5,792 bases of DNA from Lachnospiraceae bacterium. Lineage in GTDB: Bacteria > Bacillota > Clostridia > Lachnospirales > Lachnospiraceae. The notes under the pieces were generated by a model. It ran no database searches. It had not been told where the DNA came from and worked only from the letters and a program-made list of their open reading frames with translations. The translations under genes were made by a program, and so were the position numbers. Location: assembly GCA_017437205.1 (NCBI GenBank), contig JAFSBP010000018.1, forward strand, positions 1 through 5,792, read 5' to 3'. Positions 1-5,792 of this stretch are shown piece by piece (within the stretch, counting starts at the first letter, position 1; each line of letters opens with the position of its first letter).

Positions 1-446
1 GTCTTATAGATAGCGGCATTTTTTTGCGCACCAAAATCCAGATGATTATAGAGGACACAGATGACGCACATGATGATGGTGAAAAGAATCGCGAAGCCCA
101 GGTAGCCCATGCCGGCAATCAGACCTGCGCCCATGGCAAGGAAAAGCATGCTGATCTCTTTCGCGGTTCCGGGAACCGAGCGGAAGCGGACCAGACTGAA
201 TGCGCCTGCGACAGCGACGCCGGTGCCCACGTTTCCGTTGACCATCATGATCACCACACAGACGACTGCGGGCAACAGAGCGAGAGTGACAACAAAGCTT
301 TTTGTATAGCGGGAGCGGTACATATAGCCAAAGGCCAGCAAGAGACCGATGAACAGAGAACAGCCGATGCAGAGCAGAAAATCGGGGATACTGATAATGG
401 TAGCCATGTCTGTGTCGAATAGACCGGAAAAGAGTGAATCAAGCAT
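1..446 (-). CDS. DUF4956 family multi-pass membrane protein, 3'-truncated by window edge
   Basis: Read on the minus strand, an open frame starts at ATG 446-444 and stays open for 148 codons to the window edge, so the C-terminus is not seen. It begins MLDSLFSGLFDTDM. Hydrophobic segments lie at about residues 22-43, 50-70, 98-114 and 116-135, giving roughly four membrane spans. Between the second and third is a loop, GTGVAVAGAFSLVRFRS then VPGTAKEI (residues 74-98), with conserved-looking Gly, Arg and Lys; this is the hallmark stretch I associate with DUF4956. An AGGAGGC ribosome binding site at 460-454 sits 7 bases before the ATG. It follows the VTC-domain gene by 19 bases, so the two are almost certainly co-transcribed. 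Family function is not established. Pairing with a polyphosphate-polymerase-fold protein makes a membrane partner or anchor plausible, but that is inference. Family assignment is from recall of the motif, not a search. Confidence 0.85.
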   Translation of the reverse strand, partial: MLDSLFSGLFDTDMATIISIPDFLLCIGCSLFIGLLLAFGYMYRSRYTKSFVVTLALLPAVVCVVIMMVNGNVGTGVAVAGAFSLVRFRSVPGTAKEISMLFLAMGAGLIAGMGYLGFAILFTIIMCVICVLYNHLDFGAQKNAAIYK

Positions 447-465
447 GTAAGGTGCCTCCTTGTAG

Positions 466-1191
466 TTAAATAATATCGTGTTTTAAGCGTTTCCCTTGTT
501 CAGGAAAAATCGTGGTTTGATAAGCGGTTCCGTATTTGGAAAAAGAAGTTTTGAAAATGCGTTCCTGAGATAACACATGTGTCAGCCAGAGGGGGATACC
601 GCCGGAAGTCTTAATCTCCATCAGCACTTTCCCTTCAGGGAGTAGGGGCGTTCCGCCCACATCGGCTTCCAGAGAAAGGTTTTCTCGTCTGCTGAGAATG
701 TGGTCATCGAAGGTAATGCGAAAGTCACTGCCGTCTAGGGAGAGATATGCTTCTCGCTCATAAGATAGGAATACCGTCGGCCGGAGCGTCTGGTAATAAT
801 CCAAAAAATAATTGATCTCCACGGCAATCTGGGTATTGGATTCACTGGGAACAACTCCGCAAATCCAGTCCATCGCATCTTTTTCCGGCATTGCCAGCCG
901 CCGTTTGTAGACAATGGAATTGTATTTCTTTTTCAATTCCACGAACACAGGACTTCCCGGTTCTGCCTGACGATAACTTCGGATGCGCAGTTTTTCTTTG
1001 TAGGCCGGTTTCTCAATGGAGTGACGGATAAGTCGATAGCTGTCTGTGTCAAAATAGATGTTACGGATAGTGGTTCGTCCGTAGTTATCTAACGCCATGT
1101 AGGGGGCTATCGTCGCGAGGATTTTTTGCTTCTGATCATGTGTGAGCAGATATTTGATTTCATAGCGCTTAAAAATCGCCTGGTATGCCAT
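466..1191 (-). CDS. VTC-domain (polyphosphate polymerase fold) protein
   Basis: The 241-residue soluble protein has the motif order of the VTC domain, a triphosphate-tunnel fold: KRYEIKYLL (8-16), IYFDTD (45-50), KEKLRIRSY (65-73), VFVELKKK (82-89), YEREAY (144-149), FRITFD (157-162), LMEIKT (190-195) and a C-terminal FSKYG (217-221). The alternating basic residues (K67, R69, R71, K87, R146, R158, K194) and acids (E85, E145, E192) match the phosphate- and metal-binding tunnel pattern of yeast Vtc4. The length fits the small bacterial members; there is no SPX domain, signal peptide or membrane segment, so it is probably cytosolic or docked on the membrane by DUF4956. The start at 1191 follows a near-perfect AAGGAGGTG site (1205-1197). 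It is the first gene of a minus-strand pair with DUF4956. Polyphosphate synthesis from ATP is the family expectation; activity and product are not proven for such bacterial proteins. Confidence 0.9.
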   Translation of the reverse strand: MAYQAIFKRYEIKYLLTHDQKQKILATIAPYMALDNYGRTTIRNIYFDTDSYRLIRHSIEKPAYKEKLRIRSYRQAEPGSPVFVELKKKYNSIVYKRRLAMPEKDAMDWICGVVPSESNTQIAVEINYFLDYYQTLRPTVFLSYEREAYLSLDGSDFRITFDDHILSRRENLSLEADVGGTPLLPEGKVLMEIKTSGGIPLWLTHVLSQERIFKTSFSKYGTAYQTTIFPEQGKRLKHDII

Positions 1192-1215
1192 GCGTGCACC
1201 TCCTTTATGTAAGTC

Positions 1216-1221
1216 AGTATA
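1216..1221 (-). promoter_or_regulatory. Candidate -10 element for the VTC/DUF4956 operon
   Basis: On the minus strand the hexamer TATACT (within CATTATACTGAC) differs from the TATAAT consensus at one position and lies 24 bases upstream of the VTC start codon, leaving a leader of roughly 15-20 bases that just fits the AAGGAGGTG site. No convincing -35 hexamer is seen 16-18 bases further upstream; that region is a T-rich tract (minus strand). A regulator-dependent promoter would look like this, but so would a chance AT-rich match. Confidence 0.4.
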
Positions 1222-1267
1222 ATGAACAAAACATAAATAAACTTAAAAAACACAAAAGTTTCAAATT

Positions 1268-1281
1268 TTAACTATGGTTAA
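1268..1281. repeat. Small inverted repeat TTAAC-N4-GTTAA in the divergent promoter region
   Basis: A perfect 5-base inverted repeat with a 4-base spacer (TTAAC TATG GTTAA) lies 22 bases upstream of the plus-strand -10 and between the two divergent genes. Its position just upstream of the -35 region would suit an activator or autoregulator site for the adjacent OmpR-type regulator. OmpR-type proteins more often bind direct repeats, and a short AT-rich palindrome can arise by chance, so the operator role is speculative. Confidence 0.3.
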
Positions 1282-1300
1282 TGTAACGGTGGACATGTTA

Positions 1301-1309
1301 TGATATAAT
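1301..1309 (+). promoter_or_regulatory. Extended -10 promoter for the two-component operon
   Basis: TGATATAAT is a perfect extended -10 (TG-N-TATAAT), with the hexamer at 1304-1309. The best-spaced upstream hexamer, ATGTAA at 1281-1286 (17-base spacer), matches TTGACA at only three positions, consistent with extended -10 promoters that tolerate a weak -35. The start site would be near 1316, leaving a leader of about 27 bases before the ATG at 1343. The stretch at 1256-1276 is A/T-rich and could act as an UP element. Confidence 0.65.
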
Positions 1310-1342
1310 TGTTGAAACATCAAACGGAAAGCAGGTATATTT

Positions 1343-2014
1343 ATGAGGATATTACTCGCAGAAGATGAACATTCTCTTGCAAGAGCACTGACATGTATAT
1401 TGGAAAAAAACAACTATTCGGCACAGGCAGTTTACAATGGAACTGATGCGTTAAAGCATTTGGAAACAGGAGTGTATGACGCGGCAATTTTAGATATCAT
1501 GATGCCGGAGATGGATGGAATTACCGTTCTGAAAAAATTGCGCGCACAGGGGAATCAGATACCGATCATGATGCTGACTGCGAAGTCGGAGGTGGATGAT
1601 AAGGTACTGGGCTTGGACAGCGGAGCGAATGATTATCTCACGAAACCGTTTGATACGAAAGAGTTGTTGGCAAGGCTAAGGGCGATGACGAGAAGTCAGA
1701 CAGCGGTGGACTCTACTTTGACGGTGGGAAATGTAACGTTGGATAGGGCGACCTTTGAATTGTCCACACCGGCTGGTAGCGTTCGACTGGCGAACAAGGA
1801 ATTTCAAATGCTGGAGTTATTAATGACGAATCCTCATCATCTGATTTCTACAGAGCGGTTTATGGAGAAAATCTGGGGCTATGACACGAATGTGGAGGTC
1901 AATGTGGTCTGGGTATATATTTCTTATTTGAGAAAAAAACTCAGCGCGTTAGGGGCAAATATTCAGATTAAGGCGGCTCGAAATTCAGGTTATACATTGG
2001 AGGAGTGTTCATGA
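1343..2014 (+). CDS. OmpR/PhoB-family response regulator transcription factor
   Basis: The 223-residue protein has an N-terminal receiver domain (about 1-118) and a C-terminal winged-helix DNA-binding domain (about 125-220). All receiver signature residues are present: acidic pocket E7/D8, phospho-acceptor D51 in LDIMMPEMDG, T79 in MLTAKSE, and K101 in the LTKPF motif. The effector domain has the OmpR-type LANKEFQMLELL start, the ERFMEKIWGY segment, the recognition-helix region VVWVYISYLRKKL (188-200) and a terminal wing ending in NSGYTLEE. It therefore should be phosphorylatable and DNA-binding in the cytosol. The ATG at 1343 is preceded by a modest GCAGG site (1331-1335). The stop codon overlaps the kinase start (ATGA, 2011-2014), so the kinase is the obvious partner. 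Target genes are unknown; the divergent VTC/DUF4956 operon and its own promoter are the natural candidates by position. Confidence 0.96.
   Translation: MRILLAEDEHSLARALTCILEKNNYSAQAVYNGTDALKHLETGVYDAAILDIMMPEMDGITVLKKLRAQGNQIPIMMLTAKSEVDDKVLGLDSGANDYLTKPFDTKELLARLRAMTRSQTAVDSTLTVGNVTLDRATFELSTPAGSVRLANKEFQMLELLMTNPHHLISTERFMEKIWGYDTNVEVNVVWVYISYLRKKLSALGANIQIKAARNSGYTLEECS
1999..2005 (+). promoter_or_regulatory. Ribosome binding site that fixes the histidine kinase start
   Basis: GGAGGAG lies inside the last codons of the response regulator, 5 bases before the ATG at 2011. An in-frame GTG at 2005 overlaps this site and has no other Shine-Dalgarno sequence, so the ATG at 2011 is the better start. 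The ATG shares bases with the upstream TGA, which indicates translational coupling of regulator and kinase. Confidence 0.8.
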
Positions 2015-3240
2015 TCAAAAAGATACAGCGGCAGTTTGTACTTTTGTCCATGAGTTCGCTGCTTGTGGTACTAGCGATCATTGTTGGGGTTATTAATATT
2101 GTGAATTACCACGATGTGGTGCGAGAGGCGGACCGATTGGTGATGGTTCTTTCGGAAAATGGCGGACGGTTCCCTCCCGAGATGATGGGGGATAAACACA
2201 AACTCCCTCCTCCCTGGATGTCGCCGGAGACACCCTATAAGTCGCGGTATTTTTATGTGTTGTTGGGTGAGGACAAGGAAACCGTGATTATGGTGGATAC
2301 GGGAAGAATTGCTTCGGTGGATTCATCAGAGGCAGTTGATTATGCGCGGAAGGTGGTAGGGAAGAGCGGGGGGACGGGGTTTGTTGACCATTTCCGATAT
2401 CGGCTGGATGCGGAGGAAAATGTGGTCAGGGTAACCTTTCTGGATTGTAGAGGAGAATTGGATGCATTTCACAGCTTTTTGTGGATCAGCATGGGGATAT
2501 CGTTGGCTGGGTTTTTTGTCGTTTTTCTGTTGATCAGCTTTTTTTCGGGAAGAATAATTCGTCCTATTGCGGAAAGTTATGAAAAGCAGAAACAGTTTAT
2601 CACCGATGCGGGTCATGAATTGAAGACACCGTTGACGATTATCCATGCGGATGCTGATGTGCTGGAGATGGAGCTCGGTGAAAATGAATGGATCGAGGAC
2701 ATTCAAAAGCAGACAAAGCGGTTGACGGATCTGACCAATGAACTGGTGTCGCTGGCGAGAATGGAGGAACAGGGGGACATAAGAAAAATAGAGTTTCCTG
2801 TCTCTGATGTGGTGAGCGAAACAGCTGCCTCTTTCCAGGTGCTGGCACAGATGCAGAAGAAAAAATTTACATTAGCGGTTGAGCCGATGCTTTCTATGAC
2901 AGGAGATGAAAAGGCAATCAGCCAACTGGTATCGATTTTGTTGGATAATGCCCTGAAATATTCGCCGGAGGGTGGACATGTGTGTGTTATACTGGAAAAG
3001 CCTGCAAAGCAGATTAAGCTGGAGGTCGGAAATACATTGGTCACACCGCTGTCGAGGGATGACTTAAATCGGATGTTTGAACGGTTTTACCGGGCAGATG
3101 CGTCCAGAAACTCGCAGACCGGTGGTCATGGAATCGGTCTTTCCAAAGCGAAAGCGATTGTGGAGGTTCACGGCGGAAAAATCAGCGCGACAATAAAAGA
3201 CGGTGATTCTTTGCAGATCACCGTCACGCTTCCTGTATAA
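2011..3240 (+). CDS. Membrane sensor histidine kinase
   Basis: From the ATG at 2011 the protein has 409 residues. Membrane segments at about 9-31 and 157-179 flank a roughly 125-residue extracytoplasmic sensor region holding a proline/methionine-rich patch (RFPPEMMGDK, LPPPWMSPETPY, about 53-76) and the single ectodomain cysteine C146 (FLDCR). Only a short HAMP-like stub (SGRIIRPIAESYEKQKQF) joins TM2 to the HisKA domain; the phospho-acceptor is H202 in GHELKTP. The ATPase domain has the N-box LLDNALKYSPEGG (N313), the F-box MFERFYRAD and the G2 box GGHGIGLSKA (371-380). The usual G1 box (DxGxG) is replaced by VGNTLVTPLS (339-348), a degenerate form. The kinase should autophosphorylate H202 and transfer to D51 of the overlapping regulator. 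The ligand is unknown. It ends 38 bases before the convergent his operon end. Confidence 0.95.
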   Translation: MIKKIQRQFVLLSMSSLLVVLAIIVGVINIVNYHDVVREADRLVMVLSENGGRFPPEMMGDKHKLPPPWMSPETPYKSRYFYVLLGEDKETVIMVDTGRIASVDSSEAVDYARKVVGKSGGTGFVDHFRYRLDAEENVVRVTFLDCRGELDAFHSFLWISMGISLAGFFVVFLLISFFSGRIIRPIAESYEKQKQFITDAGHELKTPLTIIHADADVLEMELGENEWIEDIQKQTKRLTDLTNELVSLARMEEQGDIRKIEFPVSDVVSETAASFQVLAQMQKKKFTLAVEPMLSMTGDEKAISQLVSILLDNALKYSPEGGHVCVILEKPAKQIKLEVGNTLVTPLSRDDLNRMFERFYRADASRNSQTGGHGIGLSKAKAIVEVHGGKISATIKDGDSLQITVTLPV

Positions 3241-3252
3241 TGTTGCAATTTA

Positions 3253-3270
3253 GTCTGCCTGATGGCAGAC
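3253..3270. terminator. Hairpin between convergent genes, possible bidirectional terminator
   Basis: A perfect 7-bp stem GTCTGCC / GGCAGAC with a TGAT loop sits in the 38-base gap between the kinase stop and the stop of the PHP phosphatase. Location and symmetry suit a shared terminator for both convergent operons. There is no clean T-run on either side (GGTATCGTTTATAG after it on plus; TAAATTGCAAC on minus), so termination could be weak or the hairpin may protect 3' ends instead. Its core resembles the hairpin at 5544-5560. Confidence 0.5.
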
Positions 3271-3278
3271 GGTATCGT

Positions 3279-4088
3279 TTATAGTGATTCCTCACGAAAG
3301 CCATCGGGGGTAAGGACCACTGCGGTCGAAAAACCGCAGGATTTTGCCAACTCGGTGGCTTTTTCATACCCAAAGAGCAGTCCATCGCAGGAATGTGCGT
3401 CGCTGGACAGAATGATCTTTCCGTCCATCTCATGGAGCGACTTTAATAGAAATGGAGCCGGATAGGGCATGGTACGGCAACCGCGGAAGACGGCACCGGT
3501 GTTGATCTCAAAAGGTTTTCCTGCTTTCGCAATCACCTCCAGTGCATTCAGTGCTGCCTCTTGGTAACGGGGATGGGATTCGTCGAAAAATTTGTCACCC
3601 TCGTTGAACTTAGTCACAAGATCAAAGTGGCCGATGAATGTGGGATCGTGCTTCAGAACACTGTCTGCAAGCTGGCGATAGTAATCCTCGGCGTAGGCGT
3701 AGTAGTCACCTTGATAGTGTTGGGTTACTGTCTGTACAAATATTTCCTCGCAGTGATCTATGCTGAAAACATCGCCATCTTTATGTACTCCGTGCATGGA
3801 ACCAATCGAAAAGTCATAAGGAAAATCAAGGGGATCGCTGGTCACATCCTGCTCAATACCGAGAAGAATCTCGATGCAGTCACGATATTTTTCCTTCAGG
3901 CGCAATATATCCGATCGATAGTTTGCGATGGTTTCCGGCTTCAATCCATAATTCTCAGAGTCACTGTAGGAGTGACTGGAAAAACCGAGGGCAGTCATGC
4001 CCAATCGGATAGCAGCCAAAACCATCTCCTCAGGAGTGTTTTTTCCATCGCAGAAGGTGGTGTGCGTGTGGAAATTTGCCTTGATCAT
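3279..4088 (-). CDS. hisJ: PHP-family histidinol-phosphatase (HisJ/HisK type)
   Basis: The 269-residue protein has the PHP metal-binding motifs in order: [11 protein letters not shown] (H7, H9, D14), GFSSHSYSD (H39), GIEQDV (E79), IGSMHGVH (H99), [10 protein letters not shown] (H154), FEINTG (E194) and SSDAHS (D230, H232). These fit the trinuclear metal site of the family, which hydrolyses L-histidinol phosphate to L-histidinol. Length is normal for the HisJ family. The ATG overlaps the hisIE stop by four bases (ATGA on the minus strand, 4088-4085), and an AGGAG site (4104-4100) lies 11 bases upstream, so it is translationally coupled to hisIE. It is the last visible gene of the his operon. 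Related PHP phosphatases act on other substrates, but the operon position supports the histidinol assignment. The B. subtilis name is hisJ; lactococcal homologues are called hisK. Confidence 0.92.
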   Translation of the reverse strand: MIKANFHTHTTFCDGKNTPEEMVLAAIRLGMTALGFSSHSYSDSENYGLKPETIANYRSDILRLKEKYRDCIEILLGIEQDVTSDPLDFPYDFSIGSMHGVHKDGDVFSIDHCEEIFVQTVTQHYQGDYYAYAEDYYRQLADSVLKHDPTFIGHFDLVTKFNEGDKFFDESHPRYQEAALNALEVIAKAGKPFEINTGAVFRGCRTMPYPAPFLLKSLHEMDGKIILSSDAHSCDGLLFGYEKATELAKSCGFSTAVVLTPDGFREESL

Positions 4089-4735
4089 TTCGTCATTTTC
4101 TCCTGTTTCACCTTGTGGTCAATGATGTGGCGGGAGGCCAGTTCGTCCCGAACTTCCTCGAGGGAGATGCCCATTTCAGTCATCAGAACCATCACATGGT
4201 AGGTCAGATCAGCGATTTCGTAAATAGTCTCGGCTTTGTCATCCGCTTTGCCGGCGATAATCACCTCGGTACACTCTTCACCGACCTTTTTCAAAATTTT
4301 ATCGATGCCTTTTTCAAAGAGATAAGTCGTGTAGGAACCTTCCGGCTTATCTTTTTTGCGGCCTTTGAGTAGTTCCATCAGACCGTCTAAAGAGAAGGAG
4401 TGGAGTTCATCGTTTGCAAACACCTCATTGGTAAAGCAGGAATCGGTGCCCAGATGGCAGGCAGGACCGTCCTTTTCCACCAAAATCGTCAGCGCATCCT
4501 TGTCACAGTCAGCGGTGATGCTCACGATGTGCTGGTAGTTGCCGGAAGTTTCGCCCTTCCTCCACAACTCCTGTCTGGAACGGGACCAGAAGCAGGTCTT
4601 TTTCTCTGCGATACTGATGGCAAGGCTTTCTCTGTTCATGTAGGCCAGAGTCAGCACATCCTTGGTCTTTGCGTCCACCACAATGGCGGGGATGAGTCCG
4701 TTAGAATCAAATTTTAAGTCGTTTATGTTCAGCAT
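4085..4735 (-). CDS. hisIE: Bifunctional phosphoribosyl-AMP cyclohydrolase / phosphoribosyl-ATP pyrophosphatase
   Basis: The 216-residue fusion carries out the second and third steps of histidine biosynthesis. The N-terminal HisI domain (about 1-110) shows [22 protein letters not shown], split here as GLIPAIVVD (13-21) and LTLAYMN (28-34), then [18 protein letters not shown], the metal-binding DCDKDAL with D76, D78 and D80, and cysteines C77, C93 and C100 expected to bind zinc. The HisE domain (about 115-205) shows [29 protein letters not shown] and [13 protein letters not shown], with the acidic E153, E154, E157, E173 and D176 that coordinate magnesium in the MazG-like fold. Both active sites look intact. 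An AGGAGA site (4747-4742) lies 6 bases before the ATG. It follows hisF after 36 bases and overlaps hisJ by four. The I-E fusion is common in bacteria. Confidence 0.97.
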   Translation of the reverse strand: MLNINDLKFDSNGLIPAIVVDAKTKDVLTLAYMNRESLAISIAEKKTCFWSRSRQELWRKGETSGNYQHIVSITADCDKDALTILVEKDGPACHLGTDSCFTNEVFANDELHSFSLDGLMELLKGRKKDKPEGSYTTYLFEKGIDKILKKVGEECTEVIIAGKADDKAETIYEIADLTYHVMVLMTEMGISLEEVRDELASRHIIDHKVKQEKMTK

Positions 4736-4771
4736 GGGAAGTCTCCTTTTTCAATAATTCAAGTTTTTGTG

Positions 4772-5530
4772 TCATACTCTCACCACGATTCCCTCGCCTG
4801 CCAGAGTTCGCTTCAGGTCCAAAATATGCACCTCCCCAAAATGGAAGATAGAAGCTGCCAGTCCCGCATCTACTTTTGGCAGGGTTTTAAACAGGGTGAT
4901 GAAATCCTCGGCCTTTCCGGCACCGCCGGAGGCGATGACCGGCACATTGACTGCATCGCAGATGGCTTCAAGCATTTCCAGATCAAAGCCGTTCTTCACA
5001 CCGTCAGTGTCGATGCTGTTTAAGACAATCTCACCGGCACCGTTTGCGACACCGGACTTCGCCCATTCCACAGCGTCGATTCCGGTGTTTTCCCGGCCTC
5101 CTTTTGCAAACACACAGAAGTGTCCGTCGGCTCGTTTCGCATCGATAGAGAGAACAACGCACTGGTCTCCGTATTTTTTCGCCGCTTCATGGATCAGGTT
5201 CGGGTTGCGGATCGCACCGGAATTGACACTGACTTTGTCAGCACCGCATTTTAAAACGCGGTCAAAATCGTCAACTGTGTTGATGCCGCCGCCCACGGTC
5301 AGCGGGATAAAGACGGAGCGGGCAGTCTCGGTGAGAATCTCCGTAAACAGCTTTCGCCCCTCGAAGGAAGCGGTAATATCATAAAAGACCAGCTCATCGG
5401 CACCGTGGCTGCTGTAATACTTGGCCAGTTCCACAGGAGAGCTGACATCGCGGATGCCCTCAAACTGTACACCCTTCACCACGCGTCCGTCGCGGACATC
5501 GAGGCAGGGGATAATTCGTTTTGTGATCAT
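4772..5530 (-). CDS. hisF: Imidazole glycerol phosphate synthase, cyclase subunit HisF
   Basis: The 252-residue protein starts [20 protein letters not shown] and has the full (beta/alpha)8 barrel. The catalytic aspartates are D11 (PCLD) and D130 (VLSID), at the same numbering as the well-studied Thermotoga enzyme. Phosphate-binding loops appear as TVGGGI (78-83), SVNSGA (101-106), NSIDTDG (171-177) and IASGGAG (199-205). HisF takes ammonia from HisH and PRFAR to give imidazole glycerol phosphate and AICAR; hisH is not in this window and should lie upstream of hisA. GGAGT (5539-5535) lies 4 bases before the ATG, immediately after a strong hairpin in the hisA-hisF gap. The gene is full length with no sign of damage. 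Confidence 0.98.
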   Translation of the reverse strand: MITKRIIPCLDVRDGRVVKGVQFEGIRDVSSPVELAKYYSSHGADELVFYDITASFEGRKLFTEILTETARSVFIPLTVGGGINTVDDFDRVLKCGADKVSVNSGAIRNPNLIHEAAKKYGDQCVVLSIDAKRADGHFCVFAKGGRENTGIDAVEWAKSGVANGAGEIVLNSIDTDGVKNGFDLEMLEAICDAVNVPVIASGGAGKAEDFITLFKTLPKVDAGLAASIFHFGEVHILDLKRTLAGEGIVVRV

Positions 5531-5543
5531 AGTGACTCCATTC

Positions 5544-5560
5544 CGCTGCCGATGGCAGCG
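5544..5560 (-). promoter_or_regulatory. Stem-loop in the hisA-hisF gap, next to the hisF ribosome binding site
   Basis: In the mRNA sense (minus strand) CGCTGCC-ATC-GGCAGCG makes a perfect 7-bp GC-rich stem with a 3-base loop. Its 3' edge is four bases from the GGAGT site of hisF, and it begins 18 bases after the hisA stop. No T-run follows, so it is not a typical terminator. It may tune hisF translation, act as a processing or stability element, or be a short palindromic repeat. No function is proven. Confidence 0.5.
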
Positions 5561-5578
5561 CGGTATATTTCGAAGCGA

Positions 5579-5792
5579 TCAGTCTGCGCAAAGTCTGACC
5601 GCCTCTGCCAGATCGATATTTCCGGTGTACAGTGCCTTTCCGAGGATTGCACCATACAGATCCATCTCCTTCAGTGCCTGAACATCGGCCAGAGCGGAAA
5701 CTCCGCCGGAAGCCACGATATTCATGGGAAACTCTTTGGAAAGTTCCCGGTAGAGCGGGAGATTGGTGCCGGAAAGACAGCCGTCCTTGGAA
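5579..5792 (-). CDS. hisA: HisA, phosphoribosyl-formimino isomerase, C-terminal 70 residues only
   Basis: The frame enters from the right edge and ends at TGA 5581-5579; 70 residues are seen, so the N-terminal two thirds lie outside. The visible part starts SKDGCLSGTNLPLYREL, then has VASGGVSALADVQAL and the second phosphate-binding loop region GAILGKALYTGNIDLAEA. The DGxLSGxN and ASGGVS motifs separate HisA from its paralogue HisF and are typical of the family's C-terminal half-barrel. HisA converts ProFAR to PRFAR, the HisF/HisH substrate. It is followed after 48 bases by hisF in the same direction, in the standard his operon order. Nothing indicates a broken gene; the truncation is the window boundary. 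Confidence 0.95.
   Translation of the reverse strand, partial: SKDGCLSGTNLPLYRELSKEFPMNIVASGGVSALADVQALKEMDLYGAILGKALYTGNIDLAEAVRLCAD

Noticed and set aside
24..422. 132-codon open frame on the plus strand
   Set aside because: It lies antisense to DUF4956. Its protein is low-complexity, rich in H, D, E and Q, with no ribosome binding site, while the minus strand encodes recognisable membrane segments and a family motif.
1218..1223. Plus-strand TATAAT in the divergent spacer
   Set aside because: It overlaps the minus-strand TATACT, has no usable -35 (it would fall in the VTC ribosome binding site region), and is about 120 bases from the regulator start, where a better extended -10 exists at 1301-1309.
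1192..1342. Riboswitch or T-box leader
   Set aside because: The inferred leaders are only about 15-30 bases in both directions, too short for a structured aptamer, and the region is AT-rich without long stems.
2005..2010. Alternative GTG start for the histidine kinase, two codons upstream
   Set aside because: The GTG overlaps the GGAGGAG site that serves the ATG at 2011; the ATG has proper spacing and the usual ATGA coupling overlap.
3241..3278. Strong intrinsic terminator
   Set aside because: A stem-loop is present, but neither strand has a T-run directly after it, so I list it only as a possible terminator with moderate confidence.
3561..4202. 213-codon open frame on the plus strand across the hisJ/hisIE junction
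   Set aside because: It is antisense to two genes with intact catalytic motifs and crosses their overlap. It has no family resemblance and no Shine-Dalgarno site; it is a by-product of codon use on the other strand.
4767..5384. 205-codon open frame on the plus strand opposite hisF
   Set aside because: The protein is Ser/Pro/Thr-rich, typical of the antisense of a Gly/Asp/Val-rich barrel, and hisF on the minus strand is unambiguous.
1..5792. Mobile element, CRISPR array, defence or toxin-antitoxin system
   Set aside because: No transposase, integrase, long terminal repeats, regularly spaced repeats or small paired toxin genes are seen; every long coding frame is accounted for by the listed genes.

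Overview
The window looks like chromosomal DNA of a Clostridia-type Firmicute, most likely a Lachnospiraceae-like gut anaerobe. This is inferred from protein style (the histidine kinase and OmpR-type regulator sequences, a PHP-type histidinol phosphatase, a fused HisIE), the strong AGGAGG-type ribosome binding sites and the moderate base composition. No RNA gene, CRISPR array, insertion sequence or prophage gene is visible. Coding density is very high, with no gene-free stretch over 300 bases; the longest is the 151-base divergent spacer at 1192-1342.

Layout: (1) 1-1191, minus strand, is a two-gene operon encoding a soluble VTC-domain protein (polyphosphate polymerase fold) followed after 19 bases by a DUF4956 multi-span membrane protein that runs off the left edge. 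(2) 1192-1342 is a divergent intergenic region with candidate promoters for both directions and a small inverted repeat. (3) 1343-3240, plus strand, is a two-component system: an OmpR/PhoB-type response regulator overlapping a membrane sensor histidine kinase by ATGA. (4) 3241-3278 is a short spacer between convergent genes, holding a 7-bp hairpin. (5) 3279-5792, minus strand, is the distal part of a histidine biosynthesis operon, transcribed hisA (partial) - hisF - hisIE - PHP histidinol phosphatase.

How the parts work together: the his genes carry consecutive or near-consecutive steps. HisI and HisE open the pathway from PR-ATP, HisA isomerises ProFAR to PRFAR, HisF (with HisH, not in the window) closes the imidazole ring, and the PHP phosphatase makes histidinol. 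The phosphatase is expected because Firmicute HisB usually lacks the phosphatase domain. The left half is the less ordinary part: a VTC/DUF4956 pair divergent from a dedicated two-component system. This suggests, by gene arrangement only, that the sensor controls or responds to the VTC/DUF4956 module, whose bacterial function is poorly defined. The most notable non-coding signals are the divergent promoter region and two near-identical short palindromes (core CTGCC-GATGGCAG) in two intergenic gaps.
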